Shown in pieces: positions 9,878-18,717 of a stretch of DNA of 64,000 bases. The translations under genes and the position numbers were made by a program. Below the pieces are notes generated by a model. It made no database searches and was not told the DNA's origin. It worked only from the letters and a program-made list of their open reading frames with translations. Position 1 is the first letter of the stretch. The number at the start of each line of letters is the position of its first letter. The stretch comes from Marinobacterium weihaiense (GTDB taxonomy: Bacteria; Pseudomonadota; Gammaproteobacteria; Pseudomonadales; Balneatricaceae). The stretch covers positions 124,001-188,000 of the forward strand of contig NZ_JAHQZT010000003.1 of assembly GCF_019061305.1 (NCBI RefSeq), given 5' to 3'.

Positions 9878-10558
9878 ATGAGCGAGCAGGGCAAGCAGGC
9901 CGCATCCGGTGTCGAGGCGCTGATCGAGCGGCTCCGGCAGCAGGGGGTGGAGCAGGGACAACAGGAAGCGGCAGCGCTGGTGGAAGAAGCCCAGCGCCGT
10001 GCGGACTGGCTGCTGGAACAGGCGCAGCAGGAAGCCGAGCAGGTGCGCCGTCAGGCGCAGCAGGATGCCGAGCGGCTGCAGCGGGCCGGAGAAGACGCGC
10101 TGAAAATGGCGGCGCGAGACATGAACCTGCAGCTGCGTGAACAGCTGGCGCATACCTTTGCCGCCCGGGTGCAGCTGCAGGTGAGCGAGCAGTTGGATAG
10201 CCAGGATTTCATTCGTGAGGTCATTCGGGAAGTGGTGGTTCAGGCCTGTCAGGATGCCACCCTGTGCGCGATGCCGAAGGTCGAGGTGCTGCTGCCAGCC
10301 GGCGTGGTCGGGCTGGAAGAGTTGCGCCGCAATCCTCATGCCTATCGCGAGGGCAAGCTGAGTCAGTTCGTGCAGGAGCAGCTCAACCTGCAACTGCGCG
10401 AAGGCGTGACGCTGGATGTGCACGACGGCCGCGGCATCCGCATCCGTTGCAACGGCGATGATGCCGAAATCGATCTCGGTGATCGGGCGTTGGCCGAACT
10501 GCTGCTGCGTCATCTGCAGCCGCGCTTCAGGGCCATTCTGGAGGGAGTGATCCGCTAG
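9878..10558 (+). CDS. ntpE: V-type ATPase subunit E (peripheral stalk)
   Basis: Subunit E forms the peripheral stalk linking the head to subunit I. The 226-residue protein begins with a Gln/Glu/Ala-rich helix (to about residue 90, with EEAQRRADWLLEQAQQEAEQ) and ends with a folded domain. No subunit G partner is found, as in the chlamydial type. GACGGAGG precedes the ATG at 9878. Its stop codon overlaps the GTG of the next gene. Confidence 0.88.
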   Translation: MSEQGKQAASGVEALIERLRQQGVEQGQQEAAALVEEAQRRADWLLEQAQQEAEQVRRQAQQDAERLQRAGEDALKMAARDMNLQLREQLAHTFAARVQLQVSEQLDSQDFIREVIREVVVQACQDATLCAMPKVEVLLPAGVVGLEELRRNPHAYREGKLSQFVQEQLNLQLREGVTLDVHDGRGIRIRCNGDDAEIDLGDRALAELLLRHLQPRFRAILEGVIR

Positions 10559-11274
10559 TGTCGGTCTACTATACCCTGATCCCGGCGCTGCCGGCCTTGC
10601 CGGTGCGACTGGAACAGCTCAAGGAGTTGCCGATTTCGGTGCTGCAGCTGGAGCAGCGCCTGAGCATGCTGTCCGAGCAGGACCGGCTGTTGCTGCAACG
10701 GGCGCTGCGGCTGTTTCAGCGCGAGCGCAGCGGGGACGAGGCCTTGTCCGATCAGGATGAAGTACAACACTGGCAGCAGGAACTGGCGGCGATCCCGCAC
10801 AAGCCGCTGCGGGCGGTATTGGCGGAAAACCTTGAGTGGCGCAGCCTGATCGCGGCCCAGCGCTACCGTCTGGCCGGACAACAGGACGGCGACAGCTTTC
10901 AGGGCTATGGCAAGCGGGTCTGGATCATTCGGCGTGACTGGCAGCAGCCGGATTTCGGTCTGGGGCGCCAGTACCCCTGGCTGGTGGAGTCGCTGGCGCA
11001 GCTCCGGCAGCAACAGGGGGTGGAGCTGGAACAGCAGATTCTGGACCGGCTCTGGCGCAAGCTGCGCATGCTTGAGCAGAGCCATCCCTTTTCCCTCATT
11101 GCTGTGGCCGCCTACCGGCTGCGCTGGTCCATTGCCGAGTATCGCTTGCGCTGGCAGTCGGATGCGGCACAACAACACTTTTCACACCTGGTCGATCAGG
11201 CCCTGGCCGGCGTCATGTCCGGCGCCAGTATCGACATAGGTCGGACAGGTTCGGTAACAGAGGCGAAACCATGA
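10558..11274 (+). CDS. DUF2764 protein, V-ATPase operon companion
   Basis: The 238-residue product begins MSVYYTLIPALPALPV, the Tyr-Tyr-x-Leu-Ile start typical of DUF2764, a family found between the E and A genes of bacterial V-ATPase operons (for example in chlamydiae). It is Gln/Leu-rich, predicted helical, with no signal or membrane segment. Its position between E and A, with overlaps at both ends (TAGTG and ATGA), suggests a stalk or assembly role that takes the place of the missing C/F/G-type subunits. That role is inference. Confidence 0.85.
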   Translation: MSVYYTLIPALPALPVRLEQLKELPISVLQLEQRLSMLSEQDRLLLQRALRLFQRERSGDEALSDQDEVQHWQQELAAIPHKPLRAVLAENLEWRSLIAAQRYRLAGQQDGDSFQGYGKRVWIIRRDWQQPDFGLGRQYPWLVESLAQLRQQQGVELEQQILDRLWRKLRMLEQSHPFSLIAVAAYRLRWSIAEYRLRWQSDAAQQHFSHLVDQALAGVMSGASIDIGRTGSVTEAKP

Positions 11275-13082
11275 CAACCCCCAACATTCCTACCGCACGC
11301 GTCATCGGGGTCCGTGATGATATTGTCAGCATTCGCATGCTGCGTGATGACGAAGGCGAGTACCACCCGATTACCAAGAATGAAGTGGTGCTGATCTGTC
11401 CGCAGCGCCATGACGGCGAACGCCAGGAGCAGCTTCAGGCTGAGGTGCTGCGGGTGCGCCATGGCGAGGCGGATGTGCAGGTGTTCGAGAACACCCGGGG
11501 GGTGTCCATCGGGGATGCTGTGCAGCAGACTGGGCAGATGCTGTCGGTTGCCCTGGGGCCGGGGCTGCTCGGGCAGGTCTATGATGGCTTGCAGAACCCG
11601 CTGGAGCTGATTGCCGGTCAGCACGGCTTTTTCCTGCCGCGTGGCCTGGAAGTGGATGGCATTGACGGCCAGCAGAAATGGTCGTTTCAGCCGGTGGTGA
11701 AGGTGGGGACTCGCGTCAAGGCTGGTGATCTGCTGGGACGGGTGCCGGAAAGCCGTTTCAGCCACAAGATCATGGTGCCCTTTAATCTGCGCGGTGAAGC
11801 CGAGGTCACCTGGGTGCAGGAGGGCAGCTTTACCGTCACCACACCGGTGGTGCGCCTGCGCCTGGAAAACGGAGACGAGCGCGAGGTTTGCATGCAACAA
11901 CACTGGCCGGTGCGAGTACCGGTCAACCGTGACTTGCTGCGAGAAGGGTACAATCAGCGCCTGTATCCGCAACAGCCGATGCTGACCAGCATCCGCCTGA
12001 TCGATACCTTCTTCCCGGTGGCGCTGGGCGGTACCGCCTGCATTCCCGGGCCTTTTGGTGCCGGCAAGACGGTGCTGCAGGGGCTGATCTCGCGTTACTC
12101 CAATGTGGATATCGTGGTGATCGTAGCTTGTGGCGAACGGGCTGGCGAGGTGGTGGAAACCATCACCGAGTTCCCCAATATGCCCGACCCGCGTGGCGGC
12201 ACGCTGATGGACCGCACGGTGATCATCTGCAACACCTCATCGATGCCGGTGGCGGCTCGTGAGGCCTCGATCTATACCGGCATTACCATCAGCGAGTACT
12301 ACCGCCAGATGGGCTACAATGTGCTGCTGATTGCTGATTCCACCTCACGCTGGGCGCAGGCGATGCGCGAAACGTCCGGCCGTCTGGAAGAGATCCCCGG
12401 TGAAGAAGCCTTCCCGGCCTATCTGGACTCGGCGGTGCGCGCGCTGTACGAGCGTGCCGGGCTGGTGCAAACCAATGATCACTCTCAGGGCAGCCTGACC
12501 CTGATCGGCACGGTATCGCCGGCGGGCGGCAACTTCGAGGAGCCGGTGACCCAGTCTACTCTGCGCACGGTGAAAACCTTCCTCGGCCTCAGTGCCGAGC
12601 GCGCCTACAAGCGCGCCTACCCGGCGGTGGATCCGCTGATCTCCTGGTCGCGCTATCTGGATCAGTTGGCCGACTGGTTTGCGCAGACGCTGTCGCCCCA
12701 GTGGGTGGGCAGCGTCAAACGCATGCTGGAGCTGATCCGGCAGGGTGAGCAGGTGCAGCAGATGATGCAGGTGACCGGTGAAGAAGGGGTGACGCTGGAA
12801 GATTACTTGGATTGGCAAAAGGCGCAGTGCCTGGACCAGGTGTATTTGCAGCAGGATGCGTTTGACGATGTGGATGCCTCGACCCCTATCGAGCGCCAGC
12901 AGGAGCTGTTTACCCTGCTGCTGAAGTGCCTTGATCATCCGCGCGAGTATCCGGACAAAGAAGCCGTGCGCGCTCACTTTGTACAGTTGACCGGGCTGTT
13001 TCGCAACCTCAACTATAGCCGCCACGACGGTCCGGACTATCGCCGCTATCGGCAGGAGATCCAACAGCTGGGGCTCGCCTGA
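11271..13082 (+). CDS. ntpA: V-type ATPase subunit A (catalytic)
   Basis: Subunit A hydrolyses ATP in the V1 head. The 603-residue protein has the Walker A motif GPFGAGKT at 260-267, the A-specific non-homologous region around 120-200, CGERAGEVVETITEFP, and LLIADSTSRWAQAMRE (Walker B region). The ATG overlaps the stop of the DUF2764 gene. It is the last gene of the operon and ends three bases before the stop of a convergent Nudix gene, leaving no room for a separate terminator. Confidence 0.97.
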   Translation: MTTPNIPTARVIGVRDDIVSIRMLRDDEGEYHPITKNEVVLICPQRHDGERQEQLQAEVLRVRHGEADVQVFENTRGVSIGDAVQQTGQMLSVALGPGLLGQVYDGLQNPLELIAGQHGFFLPRGLEVDGIDGQQKWSFQPVVKVGTRVKAGDLLGRVPESRFSHKIMVPFNLRGEAEVTWVQEGSFTVTTPVVRLRLENGDEREVCMQQHWPVRVPVNRDLLREGYNQRLYPQQPMLTSIRLIDTFFPVALGGTACIPGPFGAGKTVLQGLISRYSNVDIVVIVACGERAGEVVETITEFPNMPDPRGGTLMDRTVIICNTSSMPVAAREASIYTGITISEYYRQMGYNVLLIADSTSRWAQAMRETSGRLEEIPGEEAFPAYLDSAVRALYERAGLVQTNDHSQGSLTLIGTVSPAGGNFEEPVTQSTLRTVKTFLGLSAERAYKRAYPAVDPLISWSRYLDQLADWFAQTLSPQWVGSVKRMLELIRQGEQVQQMMQVTGEEGVTLEDYLDWQKAQCLDQVYLQQDAFDDVDASTPIERQQELFTLLLKCLDHPREYPDKEAVRAHFVQLTGLFRNLNYSRHDGPDYRRYRQEIQQLGLA

Positions 13083-13085
13083 GCC

Positions 13086-13649
13086 CTACTTGACCAATAT
13101 CAGGTCGTCCTGATCCGGGCTCAGGGCGATGTGTCGCAGCGGGAAGGCGGGCGGTGACGCCTTGCGATCGGCAAAGTAGTACTGCAGCGCGTTGCGGATG
13201 GTGGTGAAGGCCAGCTCGTCCCAGGGAATCTCATCCTCGCTGAACAGGCGGCTTTCCAGCGTCTCGTTGCTGCTGCCAAACTCGGCATGGGGTAGATTGG
13301 CCAGATAGATCAGCTGCACCTGATTGACGTGAATGATGGAGGTCAGGGTGTACAGCTGGCGCAGCTCGACCTTGGCGCGGGCTTCTTCCAGGGTTTCGCG
13401 CAGGGCCGCTTCCTCGGTGCTTTCGCCGTTTTCCATGTAGCCGGCCGGCAGGGTCCAGTAACCGTAGCGCGGCTCGATTGCCCGACGGCACAGCAGCACC
13501 CGGTCACCGTGTACCGGCAGGCAGCCGGCGACGATTCTTGGATTCTGATAGTGGATGCGTCCGCACTGCTGGCAGGTGTAGCGCAGGCGGTTGTCGCCTT
13601 CAGGCAGGCGCAGGGTAACGGCAGAACCGCAATGGCTGCAGTAGTTCAT
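13086..13649 (-). CDS. Nudix hydrolase with N-terminal zinc ribbon
   Basis: The 187-residue product has a zinc ribbon (Cys4, Cys7, Cys26, Cys29) and a Nudix box running from Gly70 through Glu76, Arg84-Glu85 and Glu88-Glu89. The usual glycine at the end of the box is Arg91. The layout resembles NudC-like NADH/ADP-ribose pyrophosphatases but the protein is shorter than NudC, so the substrate is uncertain. It runs opposite to the V-ATPase operon and diverges from another Nudix gene. Confidence 0.88.
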   Translation of the reverse strand: MNYCSHCGSAVTLRLPEGDNRLRYTCQQCGRIHYQNPRIVAGCLPVHGDRVLLCRRAIEPRYGYWTLPAGYMENGESTEEAALRETLEEARAKVELRQLYTLTSIIHVNQVQLIYLANLPHAEFGSSNETLESRLFSEDEIPWDELAFTTIRNALQYYFADRKASPPAFPLRHIALSPDQDDLILVK

Positions 13650-13770
13650 GATCGGCTCGCTTGTTCAGGTCCGCAGAATTCAAGATCCCTGATTGTGACA
13701 GGTTGTGTGGGGTCGCGACAGCCCCGCTGCAGGGGTATTATAAGCGCCTCTGCGGTAATCGGATCTCCCC

Positions 13771-14382
13771 ATGCTCGACCAGCTGCGACAACGACTGCAA
13801 CACCACCGCCCCTGGCGCCTGCGAACCCGTGGCCGCGAGGCTGGCGTACTGGTGGCATTGACCGATTGTGCCGACCCGGAGGTAATCCTGACCCTGCGTT
13901 CACCGCATCTGTCGACGCACAGTGGTGAGGTGGCCTTTCCCGGCGGTAAGCGCGACCCCGAGGATATCGACCTGTTGGCCACGGCCATGCGTGAAGCACA
14001 GGAGGAAGTCGATCTGTGGCCGGAGCAGGTGGAGATCATCGGTTCCCTGGGGCAAGTGGTATCCAAGCACCGTCTGCAGGTAATGCCCTGGGTAGGGGTG
14101 ATGGCGGCCAACCAGCCGCTGCAGGCCAACCCGGATGAGATCGCGCGCATCTTCCGCGTGCCGCTGAGCTACCTGCTGGCACCGGAGAATCGCTGTCTCG
14201 AATCGATCCGTTTCGGCGGCCAGGTGCGTCAGGTACCGGCCTGGCGCTGGCAGGGCGAAGTGATCTGGGGCCTGACCGCCTATATCCTGACTGAGCTGCT
14301 GAATGTCGGCTTTGATGCTGGCATCCCGATGCGGCCGCGACCTGAACATCTGGAGACTCATCCGCATGACCCAAGCTGTTGA
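13771..14382 (+). CDS. NudL-like CoA pyrophosphohydrolase (Nudix)
   Basis: The 203-residue protein contains the NudL-type signature LSTHSGEVAFPGGKRDPED (48-66) and REAQEE (74-79), matching the CoA-diphosphatase branch (YeaB/NudL). Expected reaction: CoA or acyl-CoA to phosphopantetheine and adenosine 3',5'-bisphosphate. The position usually held by glycine after EE is Val-Asp. It overlaps the following DUF1289 gene by 17 bases, so the two are probably co-transcribed. Confidence 0.88.
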   Translation: MLDQLRQRLQHHRPWRLRTRGREAGVLVALTDCADPEVILTLRSPHLSTHSGEVAFPGGKRDPEDIDLLATAMREAQEEVDLWPEQVEIIGSLGQVVSKHRLQVMPWVGVMAANQPLQANPDEIARIFRVPLSYLLAPENRCLESIRFGGQVRQVPAWRWQGEVIWGLTAYILTELLNVGFDAGIPMRPRPEHLETHPHDPSC

Positions 14383-14557
14383 AGACAAGCCCGTTCCCAG
14401 TCCCTGTGTCAGCGTCTGTGCGCTGGGCAAGGGCGATATCTGCATTGCCTGCCACCGCAGCGGCGAGGAAATCAGCCGCTGGGGCCGCATGAGCAACGAA
14501 GAAAAACGCGCGGTGTGGGCGCTGATTCGGCGTCGTGAGCAGGGCGAGGCGGTTTAA
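14366..14557 (+). CDS. DUF1289 small cysteine-rich protein
   Basis: This 63-residue protein has Cys14, Cys18, Cys26 and Cys29 (SPCVSVCALGKGDICIAC), the metal-site-like pattern of DUF1289, a family often placed beside oxidoreductase or Nudix genes and without a settled function. The start MTQAVEDK lies inside the end of the NudL-like gene. The stop sits in a perfect inverted repeat (GGCGGTT-T-AACCGCC, 14548-14562) in the short convergent gap before corB. Confidence 0.85.
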   Translation: MTQAVEDKPVPSPCVSVCALGKGDICIACHRSGEEISRWGRMSNEEKRAVWALIRRREQGEAV

Positions 14558-14577
14558 CCGCCCGCCCATGTCACGCG

Positions 14578-15852
14578 TTAGAGACTGTCACGAGCCCGTG
14601 CGGTGCGGGTAACGCGTACGGTTTTCACCAGGTTGTCACAGATCTGCAGGGTTTCCATGCGGTAGCCCTCAACATCCAGGCACACGTTGGCGTTGGGAAT
14701 GGACTCCAGAATTTCGGTGATCAGGCCGTTCAGGGTCTTGGGGCCGTCAGTGGGCAGGTGCCAGTTGAGTGCCTTGTTGATCTCGCGGATGTAGGCACTG
14801 CCGTCAATGAAGAAGCTGCCGTCCTCCTGCGGGTGGATATCCTGGTTGGTGTCATCATGATCATTGGATAGCTCGCCAACAATCTCTTCCAGAATGTCTT
14901 CCAGCGTGACGATACCCTCGATGTCACCGTACTCATCGACCACGACACCGATGCGGCGGCTCTGCTTCTGGAAGTTGAGCAGCTGGGTTTGCAGCGGCGT
15001 ACTTTCCGGCACGAAGTAAGCCTCGTGCACTACCTGCATGATCGCCGGCTTGGTGACGTTGCCCTGCTGGATCAGCTGTGCCAGGTTGCGCATGTGCAGG
15101 ATGCCGACAATGTTGTTGATATCCCCGCGGTAGACCGGCAGGCGGGTATGCCCGGTCTTGGACAGCAGTTCCAGAATCTGCTCCATCTCCATATCCAGGT
15201 CGATTCCTTCCACCTCGTTGCGCGGAATCATGATGTCGTTAACCGTGACCTCGTTCAGCTCCAGAACGCCCAGCAGCATCGACTGGTTGCGATGTGGCAG
15301 CAATGAGCCGGCCTCGTGCACGATGGTGCGCAGCTCTTCGGTGCTCAAGTGCTCATTGCCGGCCTCGTTGACGTTGACGCCGAACAGGCGCAGGAAGCTG
15401 TTGGTGATGCCGTTGATGATCCAGACCAGCGGGTACGCCACTTTCAGCATCGGTTGCAGCACATAAGATGCGGGGAACGCAATCTTTTCCGGGTGCAGGG
15501 CGGCCATGGTCTTGGGCGACACTTCGGCAAAAATGAGGATGACCAGGGTCAGGCCAGCGGTGGCGATCATGATGCCGGCGTCGCCCCAGATACGGACGGC
15601 GATGACGGTGGCAATGGCTGAAGCCAGTATATTGACGAAGTTATTGCCGATCAGAATCAGACCGATCAGACGATCCGGGCGTTCCAGCAGACCGTTAGCC
15701 TTGCGGGCGGCACGGTGACCGTTTTTCACCAAATGGCGCAACCGGTAACGATTGAGGGACATCATCCCGGTTTCGGAGCTGGAGAAGAAGGCTGAACAGA
15801 AGATCAGCATGACCAGAATGGCAGTTAATGTGCTTAACGACGCATCGTCCAA
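14578..15852 (-). CDS. corB: CorB/YfjD family membrane protein (DUF21-CBS-CorC)
   Basis: The 424-residue protein has an N-terminal DUF21 membrane domain (about residues 8-140, with SSSETGMMSLNRYRLRHL), a paired CBS domain (about 200-330, NDIMIPRNEVEG and DEYGDIEGIVTLEDILEEIVGE) and a C-terminal CorC/HlyC domain. The family is implicated in Mg2+/Co2+ efflux. It starts with TTG at 15852 behind AAGGTG. In E. coli yfjD sits beside ypjD near ffh and grpE; the same pair is kept here. Confidence 0.93.
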   Translation of the reverse strand: MDDASLSTLTAILVMLIFCSAFFSSSETGMMSLNRYRLRHLVKNGHRAARKANGLLERPDRLIGLILIGNNFVNILASAIATVIAVRIWGDAGIMIATAGLTLVILIFAEVSPKTMAALHPEKIAFPASYVLQPMLKVAYPLVWIINGITNSFLRLFGVNVNEAGNEHLSTEELRTIVHEAGSLLPHRNQSMLLGVLELNEVTVNDIMIPRNEVEGIDLDMEMEQILELLSKTGHTRLPVYRGDINNIVGILHMRNLAQLIQQGNVTKPAIMQVVHEAYFVPESTPLQTQLLNFQKQSRRIGVVVDEYGDIEGIVTLEDILEEIVGELSNDHDDTNQDIHPQEDGSFFIDGSAYIREINKALNWHLPTDGPKTLNGLITEILESIPNANVCLDVEGYRMETLQICDNLVKTVRVTRTARARDSL

Positions 15853-15938
15853 GGGACAGACACCTTATACTTGATTGGGGGCGTTCATTTTCTGGTCAGA
15901 AACAGGGGCTGTCAAGCTGTCTCAGGGCATGCTTTTGG

Positions 15939-16736
15939 CTAGGGCGATAGCAGCAGTTCCAGTACCAGCTTGGAGCCGAAAAAGCCCAGCATCAGCAGAA
16001 TAAAGCCGCCCAGGGTCCAACGCACGGCGGTACGGCTGCGCCAGCCCAGGAAGTGACGACCGCTCAGCAGCACCGCATAGACGCCCCAGGCAAACAGGGA
16101 CAGCAGCGTCTTGTGGGCCAAATGCTGTGCAAACAGATTTTCGACAAACAGGAAGCCGGTGATCAGTGCAGCGCTGAGCAGGATGAAGCCGGCCCAGAGG
16201 CTTTCGAACAGCAGGCGCTCCATCATCTGCAGTGGGGGTAGCGAGGCGACCAGGCCACGAGTGTGGTGCTGTTTGAGTGCGGCTTCCTGGCGTGACAGCA
16301 GAATGGCCTGCACGGTGGCAATGGTAAACAGGCTATACGCCAGCAGGGACAACAGGATGTGGGTGATCAGCCCGCCGGCATAGGGGCGCGGCGCCGAACC
16401 GGTATCGATGAAAGCGGCCAGCAGTGAGGTCACGGCTGCCAGCGGAAATACGCCGATGAACAGGTTGTCCAGGCGCTGGCGCAGACTGCTCAGCAGGACC
16501 ATGCCGACCACTGCCCAGGCGATCAGCGAGCCGACCGGAAACAGGCTCAGGTCGATGCCGCCGGGCTGGTGCAGCAGGTGATAGATGCTGTACCCCTGCA
16601 ACCCGAACGCGCCCAGCCCCAGCAGGCGCACGGGCAGGCGCAGATCGATACGGTTACCGGTCGACAGGCGACGCCATTGCAGCCCGGTCGCAACGAGATA
16701 GCACAGTACGGCGAGTAGCGTCGTGGTGATCAGCAT
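15939..16736 (-). CDS. ypjD: YpjD inner-membrane protein (CcsA-like)
   Basis: The 265-residue product is almost entirely hydrophobic with about eight membrane segments and resembles the cytochrome c assembly (CcsA/HemX-like) fold of E. coli YpjD. The start at MLITTTLLAVLCYLV is supported by GAGGAGG six bases upstream of the ATG; the frame opens twelve codons earlier but without a ribosome site. It precedes corB by 86 bases and diverges from ffh, as in E. coli. The role is unproven; a link to CorB-mediated ion efflux has been proposed. Confidence 0.88.
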   Translation of the reverse strand: MLITTTLLAVLCYLVATGLQWRRLSTGNRIDLRLPVRLLGLGAFGLQGYSIYHLLHQPGGIDLSLFPVGSLIAWAVVGMVLLSSLRQRLDNLFIGVFPLAAVTSLLAAFIDTGSAPRPYAGGLITHILLSLLAYSLFTIATVQAILLSRQEAALKQHHTRGLVASLPPLQMMERLLFESLWAGFILLSAALITGFLFVENLFAQHLAHKTLLSLFAWGVYAVLLSGRHFLGWRSRTAVRWTLGGFILLMLGFFGSKLVLELLLSP

Positions 16737-16796
16737 CCATATCCTCCTCAATGGCGGCCAAGTGTGGCACAAATGCTGGGAGGAGGAAATATAGGT

Positions 16797-16824
16797 GCCC
16801 CCCGGGCGGGGGCTTCTGTATAAT
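16797..16824 (+). promoter_or_regulatory. Possible ffh promoter (-10 TATAAT) with GC-rich stem upstream
   Basis: A perfect -10 hexamer TATAAT stands at 16819-16824, 63 bases before ffh. No good -35 hexamer is present: the expected place is occupied by a stem GCCCCC/GGGGGC (16797-16802 with 16808-16813). The -10 is convincing; the rest is uncertain. Confidence 0.4.
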
Positions 16825-16887
16825 ATGTCGCCAAAGCGTTTACAGGGCAGGCGCCGGGAGGGTGCCGCCGGCAGATAGAGGTATTCG

Positions 16888-18270
16888 ATGTTTGATAATC
16901 TGACAGAACGGCTTACGCAGACGCTGCGCTCGGTGACCGGTCAGGCAAAGCTGACCGAGGACAACATCAAGGGTACGCTGCGTGAAGTCCGGATGGCGCT
17001 GCTGGAGGCCGATGTTGCCCTGCCGGTAGTGAAAGCCTTCATCAACAGCGTGAAGGAACGCGCTGTGGGCCAGGAGGTCAGCAAGAGCCTGAGTCCGGGC
17101 CAGGTATTCGTCAAGATCGTCAATGAAGAGCTGGTCAAGGTGATGGGCGAGGCTAATGCCGAGCTCGACCTGGCCACCCAGCCGCCGGCCGTGCTGATGA
17201 TGGCCGGTCTGCAGGGTGCCGGTAAAACCACCTCCGTGGCTAAGCTGTCGCGCTTCCTAAAAGAGCGCAAGAAGAAAAAAGTACTGGTGGTATCCGCGGA
17301 CGTGTACCGTCCGGCCGCGATTCGCCAGCTGGAAACCCTGGCCGGTGAGGTGGGCGTCGAGTTCTTCCCCTCCAGTGCCGACCAGGACCCGGTCGATATC
17401 GCCGAAGCGGCGATCCAGCACGCGCGGGTCAAGGCGTTCGATGTGCTGATTCTCGATACCGCCGGTCGTCTGCATGTCGATGATGACATGATGCAGGAGA
17501 TCAAGCGCCTGCACGCTTCGGTCCAACCGGTGGAAACTCTGTTCGTGGTCGACTCCATGACCGGCCAGGACGCGGCCAACACGGCCAAGGCGTTCAACGA
17601 GGTGCTGCCGCTGACCGGTGTCATCCTGACCAAGACCGACGGTGATGCTCGTGGCGGTGCCGCCCTATCGGTGCGTCACATTACCGGCAAGCCGATCAAG
17701 TTCCTGGGTGTGGGCGAGAAGACTGACGCCTTGGAACCCTTCCACCCGGATCGTGTGGCCTCGCGCATTCTTGGCATGGGTGACGTGCTGTCGCTGATTG
17801 AGGAAGCCGAACACAAGATCGACAAGGAAAAAGCCGAGAAATTTGCCAAGAAAGTCACTAAGGGCAAGGGCTTTGACCTGGAAGACTTCCGTGAGCAGAT
17901 CCAGCAGATGCAGAACATGGGCGGCATGATGTCGATGCTGGAAAAACTCCCCGGCATGGGCCAGATGGCCCAGGCGGCCCAGGCAGCCCAGGCGGAGAAG
18001 GGGATCCAGCAGATGTGCGTCATCATCAACTCGATGACCCCGCATGAGCGTCGCCACCCGGACGTGATCAGCGGCTCGCGCAAGCGTCGCATCGCGTTGG
18101 GCTCCGGCACCCAGGTACAGGATGTTAACCGTCTGCTCAAGCAGCACAAGCAGATGGCTAAGATGATGAAGAAATTCGGCTCCAAGTCGGGCATGGCCAA
18201 GCTTGCGCGCGGCATGAAGGGTATGATGCCGCCGGGCATGGGCGGCGGCGGTGGTTTCCCGCGCATGTGA
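16888..18270 (+). CDS. ffh: Signal recognition particle protein Ffh
   Basis: Ffh binds signal sequences and 4.5S RNA and delivers ribosomes to FtsY at the inner membrane. The 460-residue protein shows the N domain (MFDNLTERLTQTLRSVTG), the GTPase P-loop GLQGAGKT (about 107-114), DTAGRLHVDDDMM, TKTDGDARGG, and a Met-rich M domain with the SGSRKRRIALGSGT RNA-binding motif. Length is typical. GAGG lies eight bases before the ATG. The rpsP operon follows after a 180-base leader. Confidence 0.98.
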   Translation: MFDNLTERLTQTLRSVTGQAKLTEDNIKGTLREVRMALLEADVALPVVKAFINSVKERAVGQEVSKSLSPGQVFVKIVNEELVKVMGEANAELDLATQPPAVLMMAGLQGAGKTTSVAKLSRFLKERKKKKVLVVSADVYRPAAIRQLETLAGEVGVEFFPSSADQDPVDIAEAAIQHARVKAFDVLILDTAGRLHVDDDMMQEIKRLHASVQPVETLFVVDSMTGQDAANTAKAFNEVLPLTGVILTKTDGDARGGAALSVRHITGKPIKFLGVGEKTDALEPFHPDRVASRILGMGDVLSLIEEAEHKIDKEKAEKFAKKVTKGKGFDLEDFREQIQQMQNMGGMMSMLEKLPGMGQMAQAAQAAQAEKGIQQMCVIINSMTPHERRHPDVISGSRKRRIALGSGTQVQDVNRLLKQHKQMAKMMKKFGSKSGMAKLARGMKGMMPPGMGGGGGFPRM

Positions 18271-18450
18271 TAGCGGCGGGGTTTGTTTAAAAACTGATCT
18301 TTTTGCTTTTAACGGGCGGTGATTTCCCGTAAAATTGCCGCCCTGTTTAATTTGGCCTTTGTTTACCTGGGCAGTCTGGCTGGGGAAACGAAGAAACAAG
18401 AACGATGGGCGATCCTAAAACCCATCCAGCGAAATAAAGGGGTCCAGCGC
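18271..18450 (+). promoter_or_regulatory. ffh-rpsP intergenic leader with alternative stems
   Basis: This 180-base stretch contains two mutually exclusive inverted repeats: GGGCGG (18314-18319) with CCGCCC (18338-18343), and ACGGG (18312-18316) with CCCGT (18326-18330). The outer stem is followed by TGTTTAATTTGG, a poor T-tract. It probably ends ffh transcription in part and forms the untranslated leader of the ribosomal operon. A -10-like TAAAAT at 18330 overlaps the stems. No known ribosomal leader motif is recognised. Confidence 0.4.
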
Positions 18451-18702
18451 ATGGTCACTATTCGTTTGTCTCGTGGTGGCGCTAAAAAGCGTCCTTTCTA
18501 TCACATCACTGTAGCCGATTCACGCAATGCGCGTGATGGCCGCTTTATTGAGCGTGTCGGCTTCTTCAACCCGGTTGCTCGTGGTCAGGAAGAGCGTCTG
18601 CGCGTCAACCTGGAACGTGTTGAGTACTGGGTTGGCAAGGGTGCTCAGACTTCTGAGCGTGTTGCTCAGCTGCTCAAAGAAGCACGCAAGGCAGCAGAGT
18701 AA
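18451..18702 (+). CDS. rpsP: 30S ribosomal protein S16
   Basis: S16 stabilises the 16S 5' domain during 30S assembly. The 83-residue product [20 protein letters not shown] with [12 protein letters not shown] is full length. The upstream in-frame extension to 18319 lies in the leader and is not coding; AAAGGGG sits before the chosen ATG. It is first in the rpsP-rimM-trmD-rplS operon. Confidence 0.98.
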   Translation: MVTIRLSRGGAKKRPFYHITVADSRNARDGRFIERVGFFNPVARGQEERLRVNLERVEYWVGKGAQTSERVAQLLKEARKAAE

Positions 18703-18717
18703 GGTCGGATACAGACC

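Noticed and set aside
14548-14562. Inverted repeat GGCGGTT-T-AACCGCC as terminator
   Set aside because: It overlaps the stop codon of the DUF1289 gene and has no T-run on either strand; left as a note in that entry.
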